Shown piece by piece: positions 1 to 7,748 of a stretch of 44,089 bases of DNA. The notes under the pieces were generated by a model. It did not search any database and was not told the origin of the DNA. It saw nothing but the letters and a program-made list of their open reading frames with translations. The stretch's first letter is position 1, and every line of letters begins with the position of its first letter. The stretch is from Candidatus Gastranaerophilales bacterium (GTDB lineage: Bacteria > Cyanobacteriota > Vampirovibrionia > Gastranaerophilales > Gastranaerophilaceae), in assembly GCA_947588745.1 (NCBI GenBank), contig CANPYW010000015.1:1-44089 (forward strand), read 5' to 3'. Both the position numbers and the translations under genes were made by a program.

Positions 1-70
1 GCTTGTGGCGCAGCGGTAGCGCAGGGGACTCATAATCCCTTGGTCGTAGGTTCGAATCCTACCGGGCCCA
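1..70 (+). tRNA. tRNA with anticodon CAT (Ile2 or elongator Met), 5' end cut by the window
   Basis: The cloverleaf is readable: D stem GCGC/GCGC with loop AGCGGTA, anticodon loop CTCATAA, T arm GTAGG-TTCGAAT-CCTAC, acceptor 3' strand CGGGCCC and discriminator A at 70. The visible acceptor 5' strand is GCTTG, so two G residues lie before position 1. CCA is not encoded. The acceptor end is fully paired, so this is not the initiator. CAT can be elongator Met or the lysidine-modified Ile2. The ACTCATAAT loop region followed by TTGGTCG resembles bacterial Ile2, but the type is not settled by eye. Confidence 0.93.
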
Positions 71-143
71 TTTTTTAGTGTTCAATAATAAAACTTTTAA
101 ATAAACAAATGCATTACAAAATTCAATAAAATAAATTTAAGTT

Positions 144-172
144 TTGACAATAAAACATGATTTTATGATAAT
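144..172 (+). promoter_or_regulatory. Sigma70-type promoter of the surface-polymer operon
   Basis: TTGACA at 144-149, a 17-base spacer, then GATAAT at 167-172 (5 of 6 to consensus). The predicted transcript start is near 179, so the ATG at 179 would be almost leaderless. The ATG at 191, with GAAAGG at 181-186 before it, becomes the better start of the first gene. Confidence 0.6.
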
Positions 173-190
173 TTTAATATGAAAGGTAAT

Positions 191-1471
191 ATGCATTTAT
201 CTATATTTCAAAAGTTATTTTCTATCAGAAATTGTGTCGATTACAAACTGATAGTATTGTTTAATATAAAAATTAAAATACCATTCAGATATTTAAACCA
301 TTTTTATATAAGGAATGCAAAAAAGCGATATGGTATTATTCCCAATAAAATAGTGTTTTCAAACTATATGGGGAATAATTACGGCTGTAATCCAAAGTAT
401 ATTTGTGAAGAACTGCTTAAAACAAATAATTTTGACCTGGTATGGCTTGTAAAAGATGAAATTTCAAAAGAAGATTTTCCCAAAGGTGTTAGAATTGTAC
501 CCTATCAATCAAAGGCGGCATTAAAAGAGCTTGCCACAGCTAAAATATGGGTAGATAATTACCATAAATCATTTCATCTTAGCCGTGGCGGTTTTGGAAT
601 AAAGAGCAAAGAACAAGTATTTATCCAAACATGGCATGGTTCTTTCGGAATAAAAAAAATTGAAAAAGATGTACCTTCGTTGACAGAAGATGCAATATGG
701 CTAAAATATTCTCAAAAGAGTTCTGAAATGGTGGATATATGGGTATCAAACAGTGATTTTGAAACAAATGTATATAAGAATGCGTTTTGGGGTGTAAAAA
801 ACATATACAAGTGGGGACATCCCAGAAATGATGTATTTTTCTTTTCAGATGAAAAGATATTAAAAATAAAAGAAAAAGTTTGCAATTTTTTCAATATAGA
901 TATTAATACGAATATATTGTTGTATGTTCCGTCATTTAGGGAGGATGAAACATTAAATTTTTATAATATTGATTTTGATAAATGTATCGAATGCATAAAA
1001 AGTAATAATATTTTGAACGGAAATAATAAAAAATGGGTAGTTTTGTCACGCCTTCATGCCAGAAATTCGAAATCAGATAATATAATAAGCGAGAGCAAAT
1101 ATATTTTAAATGCGACAAAATATCCTGACATACAAGAGTTATTGGTCAGTGCAGATATTGCAATTAGCGATTATTCATCCTGCATATTTGATTTTATCTT
1201 ATCAGGGAAGCCTGTATTCATATACGCACCTGATATTGAGAAATATAATAACGAAAGAGGTTTTTATTATCCGCTGAGCGAAACGCCTTTTTCTATTGCA
1301 ACAGATAACAGCGAGCTTGTAAATAATATAAATCATTTTGACATGGTACAATATAAACAAGATGTTGAAAAATTTTTAAGAGATAAAGGTAATGCAGAAG
1401 CCGGCAATGCTTCAAAAAAGGTTGCCGAGTTTATCATAACGGAATTAAAGAAAGAAAATAAGAATGACTAA
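191..1471 (+). CDS. CDP-glycerol glycerophosphotransferase family protein (TagF/TagB-like)
   Basis: About 426 residues. Family members transfer glycerol- or ribitol-phosphate from a CDP-activated donor onto a growing surface polymer at the cytoplasmic membrane. Visible family motifs, in order, are the HGSFG block (His near residue 149), GHPRND, LLYVPSFR, an SRLHAR block and SADIAISDYSS (DYSS near 327-330) followed by FDFILSGKP. I chose ATG 191 because GAAAGG precedes it and the predicted transcript start is close to 179; ATG 179 is the alternative. The stop overlaps the next start by 8 bases, so translation is probably coupled. The third module of the next gene is a clear paralog (shared FSIRN near the N-terminus, CNPKYI, HGSFGIKK, GHPRND, DYSSCIFDF). 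Donor and polymer cannot be read from sequence. Confidence 0.88.
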   Translation: MHLSIFQKLFSIRNCVDYKLIVLFNIKIKIPFRYLNHFYIRNAKKRYGIIPNKIVFSNYMGNNYGCNPKYICEELLKTNNFDLVWLVKDEISKEDFPKGVRIVPYQSKAALKELATAKIWVDNYHKSFHLSRGGFGIKSKEQVFIQTWHGSFGIKKIEKDVPSLTEDAIWLKYSQKSSEMVDIWVSNSDFETNVYKNAFWGVKNIYKWGHPRNDVFFFSDEKILKIKEKVCNFFNIDINTNILLYVPSFREDETLNFYNIDFDKCIECIKSNNILNGNNKKWVVLSRLHARNSKSDNIISESKYILNATKYPDIQELLVSADIAISDYSSCIFDFILSGKPVFIYAPDIEKYNNERGFYYPLSETPFSIATDNSELVNNINHFDMVQYKQDVEKFLRDKGNAEAGNASKKVAEFIITELKKENKND

Positions 1472-4400
1472 TATTGCATTAATATTTGCAGGCGGTGTAG
1501 GGAAAAGACTAAATAACACAGAGAATGCGACCCCGAAACAATTTTTGGAAATCGGCAATAAACCTATAATTATACACACTTTAGAGTTATTTCAAAACCA
1601 TAAAGACATAGATAAGATATATATTGCCATACATCCTGATTTTTTAGACTATATGGAAAATATAGGAAAAAAATATGCCATTACAAAAATAGCAAAAATT
1701 GTAAAAGGCGGGGCAACTGCACAAGATTCCATATATAATGCATTAATAGCTGCACGTCAGGAGAATGATAAAAACACTATTGTATTAATCCATGACGGAG
1801 TAAGACCTAACATAACGGAAGAAGTTATAACAAAAAATATAGAATGTGCAAAAAAGAACGGGAATGCAATAACGTGTACTCCTTGCTATGAAACAATACT
1901 TATAAGTGAAAACGGTATCAACCCTGAAACTATTCCATTCAGAAGAAATACTTATGCAGCACAAGCTCCTCAAACCTTTCATTTAGAAGAAATTATTGAA
2001 GCACATGAAAAAACAAGAGAGCAAAACCCTTCATATACGGATATAATTGACTCATGCACAATGTTTAAAACCTTAAACAAACAAACATATATGATAAAAG
2101 GCAATTTTGGGAATATCAAAATAACCACAATAGAAGATTTGTATATACTTGAGGGTATATTGAAATATAGAAATTCCCCCCCCCCGACAGATATTACGGA
2201 GGCCGAAAACAACAGCAGCACAACCAATTCGAGGTATTGTGTCATGAATAATTTAGTAAGAAATTCTGTTGTTGACAATGATTTACTCACTATATGGAGA
2301 AATTCTTTATTTAATTGGGAAATTTTAAAAAATAAGACTATTTTTATTACTGGAACAACTGGCTTAATAGGAAGTTTCATAATTCGAAGTCTATTTGAAG
2401 CAAACAGAAATCTTAACTTAAATCTTAAAGTCGTTGCTTCTGCCAGAGATATAAAAAAGTTCAAGAAATTCTTCGGAAAAGAAATTACAATTGAACATGA
2501 ATGTTTAAAAATCCACAAACAAGACGTAAACGAAAAAATAACTTATAAAGGCGAAGTCAATTTTATAATTCATACAGCCAGTGCAACTCATTCAAAATTT
2601 TTTGTTGATTATCCGGAAGAAACATATAATACAATAGTAAACGGAACAAAAAATATACTGGAATTTGCAAAAGAAAAACACGTAGAAAAAATTATAAATT
2701 TATCTTCCATGGAAGTATACGGAAATATAAAAACAGAAGAATTGTTAAAAGAAGATGATATAGGCCCGATAGATAAAGACAATCCACGCAGTTCATATCC
2801 CCTTGCAAAAAGAGAAGCCGAAGCATTATGTAAAAAATACAATGAAGATTATAATATTCCTGTAGTAACGGCGAGATGTGCACAAATTATAGGTTCAAAT
2901 GCAGATTATAACGACTTTCATATATATGCAACTATCGCAAGAAATATTGTTGAAAAAAAGGATATAGTCTTAAATACAACAGGGGAAGCACTTAGAAGTT
3001 TTTGTTACATTACGGATGCGATAAATGCAATATTTTTATTGCTCGAAAAAGGTAAAAACGGTGAAACATATAATATCGCCAATGATAAAGAAGCTTCAAG
3101 AATTATAGATACAGTAAAAAAAATAACGAACAAATATCCTGATTCAGGCTATAAATTGGATATAAATAATACAAATATATATCCACCTACCACACATTGG
3201 AATTTAGATGCTTCAAAATTAAAATCATTGGGCTGGAGTGCAAATGTATCATTAGAAGCAGCATACAGTTTATTAATTAGCAGTTTTTATTATCAAATTA
3301 CCCCCCCCCACAAGCAATACGATATATTAAATAACGTTTTCTCAATCAGAAACAAAGACGACAAAAAGGTTATAACTGTACTTGGAATAAATTATGATAT
3401 GGACAAATATCTGATAAGCAAATCATTATGCAAAATATATTCTAAACGACCAATAAAAAAGAATAAAATTGTATTTTGTTCTTTAAGCGGGAAAGGGTAT
3501 AACTGTAATCCAAAATATATTACGGAAGAAATAATAAAACGTAAACTCGATTTAGAACTTGTATGGCTGTTTAACAGCGAAAATAAATCGGATATAGAAA
3601 ATGCCGGATTTCCGGATTGCGTAAAAGTTGTATCATTTAAAAAAGACGGATTATCAGAGTTATCCGATGCAAAAATTTGGATTGATAATGCAAGAAAATT
3701 AGAGCATGTAAAATCAGGTTTAATAAAAAGAAAAGAACAAGTATATATTAATACTTTTCATGGCTCATTCGGGATTAAAAAATTAGGAAAAGTATCAAAC
3801 GAAATCAAAGGAATACAAGATTCGGATAAAATATCTGCTTTAATAGAAAAAGACGGTTCAATGGTAGATTATTTTATCTCGAACTGCGAATGGGAAGAAG
3901 GCTTATTAAAAGACGGATTTACCTTTAAAAATTGCGTTGCAAAAAGGTTTGGACATCCAAGAAATGATATATTTTTTAAATCAGAAGAAGAAAAGCAAAA
4001 AATTAGAGCTAAAGTATTTTCAAAACTTGGCATTACATCCGGCTGCAAGTTTATATTATATGCACCTACATATCGCAGCGAGCGTATTTTAGACTGTTAT
4101 GCAATAGATACAAACAAGTTAATAAACCTATACGGTGATAATACTGTTATAGCTGTAAGAATGCACCCTTCACAACAAAAAGATGCTTCAAAAATATTTA
4201 AGTTTAATGATAAAATAATTAATGCAAGTTTTTATCCGGATATCCAGGAGTTAATGCTTATTACGGATATAATGATTACGGATTATTCCTCTTGCATATT
4301 TGATTTTCTGTTAACGGGCAAACCGGGTTTTATTTTTGCGACAGATTTAGAAAAATATAATAACAAACGTGGATTTTATTATCCTATAGAAACAACTCCG

Positions 4401-4574
4401 TTTCCTATCGCAACAAGTAATGATGAATTAATAGAAAACATTAGAAACTTTAACATTGAAGAATATAAAACAAAATCAGAATTGTTTTTAAAAGAAAAAG
4501 GCAGCGTTGAGGACGGAAAAGCTTCTGAACGTACAGTTGATTTAATTGAGAAGATTTTAAAAGGTGAACAATGA
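1464..4574 (+). CDS. Three-module protein: IspD/TarI-like cytidylyltransferase + extended SDR + glycerophosphotransferase
   Basis: 1036 residues as it stands. Module 1 (about 1-236) is an IspD/TarI-type cytidylyltransferase with FAGGVGKR, TPKQF, GGATAQDSI and IHDGVRP, probably making a CDP-polyol for polymer synthesis. Module 2 (about 261-610) is an extended short-chain dehydrogenase/epimerase: GTTGLIG at 297-303, Ser-Ser at 414-415, YPLAK at 445-449. Module 3 (about 617-1036) is a TagF-like glycerophosphotransferase: His766 in HGSFG, GHPRND 830-835, DYSS 940-943. The junctions are coded by poly-C runs at 2176-2185 (residues 238-241) and 3301-3309 (613-616), so a one-base length change splits the protein at a module boundary. 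ATG 2244 with GAGG at 2231-2234 is a ready internal start for module 2. It overlaps the previous gene by 8 bases and the next by 4 (ATGA). Whether the natural state is fused or split is open; a homopolymer sequencing error could also produce the fusion. Confidence 0.85.
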   Translation: MTNIALIFAGGVGKRLNNTENATPKQFLEIGNKPIIIHTLELFQNHKDIDKIYIAIHPDFLDYMENIGKKYAITKIAKIVKGGATAQDSIYNALIAARQENDKNTIVLIHDGVRPNITEEVITKNIECAKKNGNAITCTPCYETILISENGINPETIPFRRNTYAAQAPQTFHLEEIIEAHEKTREQNPSYTDIIDSCTMFKTLNKQTYMIKGNFGNIKITTIEDLYILEGILKYRNSPPPTDITEAENNSSTTNSRYCVMNNLVRNSVVDNDLLTIWRNSLFNWEILKNKTIFITGTTGLIGSFIIRSLFEANRNLNLNLKVVASARDIKKFKKFFGKEITIEHECLKIHKQDVNEKITYKGEVNFIIHTASATHSKFFVDYPEETYNTIVNGTKNILEFAKEKHVEKIINLSSMEVYGNIKTEELLKEDDIGPIDKDNPRSSYPLAKREAEALCKKYNEDYNIPVVTARCAQIIGSNADYNDFHIYATIARNIVEKKDIVLNTTGEALRSFCYITDAINAIFLLLEKGKNGETYNIANDKEASRIIDTVKKITNKYPDSGYKLDINNTNIYPPTTHWNLDASKLKSLGWSANVSLEAAYSLLISSFYYQITPPHKQYDILNNVFSIRNKDDKKVITVLGINYDMDKYLISKSLCKIYSKRPIKKNKIVFCSLSGKGYNCNPKYITEEIIKRKLDLELVWLFNSENKSDIENAGFPDCVKVVSFKKDGLSELSDAKIWIDNARKLEHVKSGLIKRKEQVYINTFHGSFGIKKLGKVSNEIKGIQDSDKISALIEKDGSMVDYFISNCEWEEGLLKDGFTFKNCVAKRFGHPRNDIFFKSEEEKQKIRAKVFSKLGITSGCKFILYAPTYRSERILDCYAIDTNKLINLYGDNTVIAVRMHPSQQKDASKIFKFNDKIINASFYPDIQELMLITDIMITDYSSCIFDFLLTGKPGFIFATDLEKYNNKRGFYYPIETTPFPIATSNDELIENIRNFNIEEYKTKSELFLKEKGSVEDGKASERTVDLIEKILKGEQ
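2176..2185 (+). repeat. Poly-C tract (C10) at the module 1/module 2 junction
   Basis: Ten consecutive C within an AT-rich coding region, translated as Ser-Pro-Pro-Pro. With nine C, module 1 would end at TGA 2245-2247, overlapping ATG 2244 as ATGA. With eleven C it would end at TAA 2249-2251. Such runs are typical slipped-strand contingency sites. Confidence 0.95.
2231..2246 (+). promoter_or_regulatory. Internal ribosome binding site and start for the SDR module
   Basis: GAGG at 2231-2234 lies nine bases before ATG 2244-2246. The encoded N-terminus (MNNLVRNSVV...) leads into the Rossmann motif about 36 residues later, as expected for a free-standing extended SDR. It could allow reinitiation when the upstream poly-C run is out of frame. 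Confidence 0.55.
3301..3309 (+). repeat. Poly-C tract (C9) at the module 2/module 3 junction
   Basis: Nine consecutive C, read as Thr-Pro-Pro-His at the end of the SDR module. With eight C the frame ends at TAA 3328-3330; with ten C at TAA 3332-3334. The first in-frame NTG for module 3 is ATG 3399, without a convincing ribosome binding site. Length changes should therefore silence or shorten the transferase while leaving the SDR complete. Confidence 0.95.
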
Positions 4575-5755
4575 AACAAATAGATATATTTGCATATATT
4601 GAAGATATTAATATAGGTGATCCCGTAATTGGAGAAACATCAAAGTATTTGGTTGAAAACATTTGTAAAAAACATAATATAAATGCAGATATTAGACTTC
4701 ATGCCCTTTTTCCTCCCGGTGATGAGGTTCCTTTTATAAAATATATAAAAAGAAAATGTTCTCAGCCAAAATCGAACCGAAAGAGATTAATTTTATATTT
4801 GAAATTACGTTTTTGCCTATTATTTAATACTCGTTTCAGAAAGTATTATTCGGACATACTTAAAAATTCTGATTTAGTTATTTTTGGCGGAGGCGGTATG
4901 CTTAAATACAAAAGCCAAGCTTTTTGGGCGAGTGATTTTTGTATTATTGATTACTGTGAACGTCATAAAATTCCGGTATTTTTTAATGCAATAGGAATTG
5001 AAGGTTATGATGATAAAAACTTTACATCAAGACTGATAAAAAGTTTGCTTAGAAAAAAATGTATCAAAGGCATAACAACTCGTGATGATATAGAGTCTTT
5101 AAATAAATTTTTACCAAATAGGGATAACAAAGTTGTAGGAGATCCTGCTTTATATTCAAAAGATTTATATGGAGAAGTGGAAAAACAAGATATCATAGGA
5201 ATAAACACTATTCGTGCCGGTATTTTTAACGTAAACGGATTCGATATAAAAGAACAAGAACTTATTGATTTTTATTGTGAAATGATAAAAAGGTTAGACA
5301 AAGACCATTTGAAATGGCAACTTTTTACAAACGGAGTACAATCAGACTATGATTTAGCAAAAGCTGTCCTTGATAAATTAAATATTAAACCAACAAATGA
5401 AAATATACTTCCTTTGCCAAAAAGTTCAATAGAATTGGCACACACAATTTCAAAATACAAAGGCATTATTGCCGGAAGAATGCATGCTCATATTATTGCA
5501 GCTTCTTATGGTATTCCGACAGTAGGTCAAATATGGAATGAAAAAATAAAATGGTTTTCAAAGCATATTGGGGCTGAAAGCCGTTTTTTCTACCCCGCAA
5601 AATTCTGTATGGGGGGGGGGAATTTTGACAGTATCTACAACAGTTTTATATCTGCTATTAACGAAGGCAACGAGAAATTGCATACAAACAATTTAAAACT
5701 GTTAGAATTTAATGAACTGGAAAAATTTTTAGTTGAAATATTTTATAACAAATAG
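4571..5755 (+). CDS. Polysaccharide pyruvyl transferase family protein
   Basis: 394 residues. Family proteins (the CsaB/ExoV type) add ketal pyruvate to sugars of envelope polymers; a few members have other roles in glycan assembly. Visible features are VIFGGGGML near residue 105, a TTRDDIESL segment, the GDPALY turn, and IIAGRMHAHIIAASYGIP, a strongly conserved part of the family. The start overlaps the stop of the three-module gene as ATGA, so it belongs to the same operon. A G10 run at 5611-5620 encodes Met-Gly-Gly-Gly about 47 residues before the end, so slippage would remove or replace the C-terminus. Acceptor sugar unknown. Confidence 0.85.
   Translation: MKQIDIFAYIEDINIGDPVIGETSKYLVENICKKHNINADIRLHALFPPGDEVPFIKYIKRKCSQPKSNRKRLILYLKLRFCLLFNTRFRKYYSDILKNSDLVIFGGGGMLKYKSQAFWASDFCIIDYCERHKIPVFFNAIGIEGYDDKNFTSRLIKSLLRKKCIKGITTRDDIESLNKFLPNRDNKVVGDPALYSKDLYGEVEKQDIIGINTIRAGIFNVNGFDIKEQELIDFYCEMIKRLDKDHLKWQLFTNGVQSDYDLAKAVLDKLNIKPTNENILPLPKSSIELAHTISKYKGIIAGRMHAHIIAASYGIPTVGQIWNEKIKWFSKHIGAESRFFYPAKFCMGGGNFDSIYNSFISAINEGNEKLHTNNLKLLEFNELEKFLVEIFYNK
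5611..5620 (+). repeat. Poly-G tract (G10) in the pyruvyl transferase gene
   Basis: Ten consecutive G near residue 347 of 394. With eleven G the frame stops at TGA 5626-5628. With nine G it runs in another frame to TAA 5694-5696. Both changes lose the native C-terminus. Confidence 0.95.
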
Positions 5756-5776
5756 AATTAAAGTTATTAAAATAAA

Positions 5777-6859
5777 TCAATCCTTCAGGTACGCATCGCA
5801 GCATAATTGGCACGCATTAAAAATTTTATATTTTTTGAGGTTTTCTCTAAATTCTTTATATTTAGGAGAATTTAGGACTTTTTGGATATTTTTACCTCGT
5901 ATATTACCTAATTTGTATGATAAACACGGATACAAATCACCTTCGGGAGTAATAAACACACTTGAAAACGGAATTTTACAAGGTTTATATATTTCTCTTA
6001 CATCTTTATTCCCCAGCTCAAAATAATTTAATATTCTGTTTAAATCACCCGTAGGATTGAATTTAGGTGCCCAGCGGAGTTTTGTTGAAACGGTTTTTGC
6101 AATACTTTCAAGTTCTTTATATACTTCCGTAAAATGATTTTTATCAAAATACATTTCTAAAGGATACTCTGTTTTATAGAAATCTTCACAAAAATCTTCC
6201 TTTAAAACGGAATTTTGTCTTAAATAATTATTTCGCTTAAATGATAAAGAATAAAATTCAGCCCCGAGCTTATCGGCTTGTTTGTATATTTTAGGTAAAT
6301 CATCAAGATTATCTTCCAAAATAACACTTTTGATATCAAGCAAAGGTCTTTTGCTTTTAGTTTGATTTTTTACCTCACGTAACATTTCAAGGTTTTTATG
6401 AATATTTTCCCAAAGTCCTTTTTTATTCCTGATTTTATCGTGGTGTTGTTCAAATCCGTCAATTGAAACAGATAGAAGGAGCATTTTTAAATCTATAAAC
6501 CGTCTGATTTTATCCTCGGTTAAAAGTAACCCGTTTGTAATTATACTTACCTTACCCATTGTCTGTCTGCAAGATTTTTCTAATATTTTAAAGAAATCAT
6601 CTCTAAGCATTACTTCTCCTGCGACAATGGAAATGAATGAATACCACGGGATTTGTTTTATTATATCAAACCATTCTTGTGTAGAAAGTTCATCTTTTAC
6701 TCTTGACTCATTAATAAAACAAAACGGACATCTTAAATTACATTGATATGTAAGTTCAAGAAAATACCTTACGGGCGGAAACATATAATTAAAAAAATTA
6801 TATTCCGAAAGGGCAGAATAACTCTTTCTTAAATCATCGAAAAGAATTGATTTATCCAC
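5777..6859 (-). CDS. Radical SAM / SPASM domain protein
   Basis: 360 residues. The radical SAM cluster motif CxxxCxxC is at Cys40, Cys44 and Cys47 (CNLRCPFC). The C-terminal SPASM-like region has Cys294, Cys312, Cys350, Cys353 and Cys354, enough to bind auxiliary Fe-S cluster(s). Such enzymes modify peptides or proteins or mature other enzymes through a 5'-deoxyadenosyl radical. The start is GTG at 6859, preceded by GAGGAG with a six-base gap, a strong ribosome binding site. No precursor peptide gene is visible beside it. It converges on the polymer operon (21 bases between the stops) and diverges from cdsA across an inverted repeat. Substrate unknown. Confidence 0.88.
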   Translation of the reverse strand: MDKSILFDDLRKSYSALSEYNFFNYMFPPVRYFLELTYQCNLRCPFCFINESRVKDELSTQEWFDIIKQIPWYSFISIVAGEVMLRDDFFKILEKSCRQTMGKVSIITNGLLLTEDKIRRFIDLKMLLLSVSIDGFEQHHDKIRNKKGLWENIHKNLEMLREVKNQTKSKRPLLDIKSVILEDNLDDLPKIYKQADKLGAEFYSLSFKRNNYLRQNSVLKEDFCEDFYKTEYPLEMYFDKNHFTEVYKELESIAKTVSTKLRWAPKFNPTGDLNRILNYFELGNKDVREIYKPCKIPFSSVFITPEGDLYPCLSYKLGNIRGKNIQKVLNSPKYKEFRENLKKYKIFNACQLCCDAYLKD

Positions 6860-6880
6860 TTTATACTCCTCATTTTTTAT

Positions 6881-6911
6881 ATTGTAACATAACCGTTATC
6901 TATGTTACAAT
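6881..6911. promoter_or_regulatory. Perfect 11-bp inverted repeat between divergent genes
   Basis: ATTGTAACATA at 6881-6891 and its exact complement TATGTTACAAT at 6901-6911, with nine bases between. It sits in the 70-base gap between the radical SAM gene (leftward) and cdsA (rightward). The position fits an operator for a dimeric regulator; a 5' hairpin is possible. There is no U-run to make it a terminator. Confidence 0.5.
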
Positions 6912-6929
6912 AATAATCAGGTTTAGAGT

Positions 6930-7748
6930 ATGAAACAAAAATTTATTAGATACACACTAGGTTTTGTAATTTTAGGAACAATTATAGCCTCTATAGCTTT
7001 TTCGGTAAAAGCTTTATTTTTGGTTTCGGTATTATTCATCATTTTTACGCTTAAAGAATACAGGGAAATGTTTTTGGCAAAAAATATATACGTTCATAAA
7101 TATTTGCCCGAAATTATCTCAATTTTTTGTGCATATATATGCATAAAAAACATTCATCAGTTTATAATGCCGTGTTTGGTGATTGGCGTATTCTTTTCAT
7201 TTGCCATAACGGTAATTAAGAACAAAAAGCCATATTTATACACGACATTTTCAACGATTATGGGGTTTATGCTTGCTTTCTGTGCATTATATATTATAAA
7301 ACTCTTTTATTTCTATCAAACCAATCAAATCCCGTTTATAATTACATATTTCTTTGCTGTAATGGCGGGAGATTTCAGTGCTTCCAGAATAGGGCCGCAT
7401 TTTAAAAACAGACTTTTATCGCCCGAAATCAGCCCTAACAAAACCGTAGCGGGTGCAATTGCAAATTTATGTTTTACTTTTATCGTATCGCTTTTTCTTA
7501 TACCGGTTTTAAAATTTAATATTTTTGAAGTATTATTATTCTCCGTTAGTGTATCTCTATGTGCTCAAATAGGCGATTTATCAATTTCCACAATTAAAAG
7601 AGATTTGGGCATTAAACATAGCGGCAATCTTTTTCTTAACTACGGAGGTATTTTAGACAGAGTTGACGCCTTTATTTTTTCGGCACCCGCCGCATTTTAT
7701 GCCGTTAATTTAATTCAGCTTTTGCAGGAATTCCACGCTTTAAGATAA
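6930..7748 (+). CDS. cdsA: Phosphatidate cytidylyltransferase (CDP-diglyceride synthase)
   Basis: 272 residues. It makes CDP-diacylglycerol from phosphatidic acid and CTP, the branch point to all membrane phospholipids. It is polytopic, with about seven or eight hydrophobic spans. The C-terminal CdsA signature is present: GDLSISTIKRDLGIKHSG, then GGILDRVDAF with DRVD near 243-246, plus an upstream SPNKT motif. The usual PGHGG is NYGG here, so the family His is replaced by Tyr. The 3' end overlaps the convergent membrane glycosyltransferase gene by 44 bases. Clear family assignment. Confidence 0.9.
   Translation: MKQKFIRYTLGFVILGTIIASIAFSVKALFLVSVLFIIFTLKEYREMFLAKNIYVHKYLPEIISIFCAYICIKNIHQFIMPCLVIGVFFSFAITVIKNKKPYLYTTFSTIMGFMLAFCALYIIKLFYFYQTNQIPFIITYFFAVMAGDFSASRIGPHFKNRLLSPEISPNKTVAGAIANLCFTFIVSLFLIPVLKFNIFEVLLFSVSVSLCAQIGDLSISTIKRDLGIKHSGNLFLNYGGILDRVDAFIFSAPAAFYAVNLIQLLQEFHALR

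Noticed and set aside
1979-2518. Leftward frame of 179 codons inside the three-module gene
   Set aside because: It is antisense to clear IspD-like and SDR motifs, crosses the poly-C run, and has no known features; a by-product of AT-rich codon use.
5733-6026. Rightward frame of 97 codons after the pyruvyl transferase gene
   Set aside because: It lies opposite the 3' part of the radical SAM gene, overlaps the upstream stop and has no ribosome binding site or family features; it is a shadow frame.
7705-7748. Overlap of cdsA and the membrane glycosyltransferase gene as a sign of a wrong frame
   Set aside because: The two genes converge; both C-termini look normal and both families are clear, so a 44-base tail overlap is acceptable.
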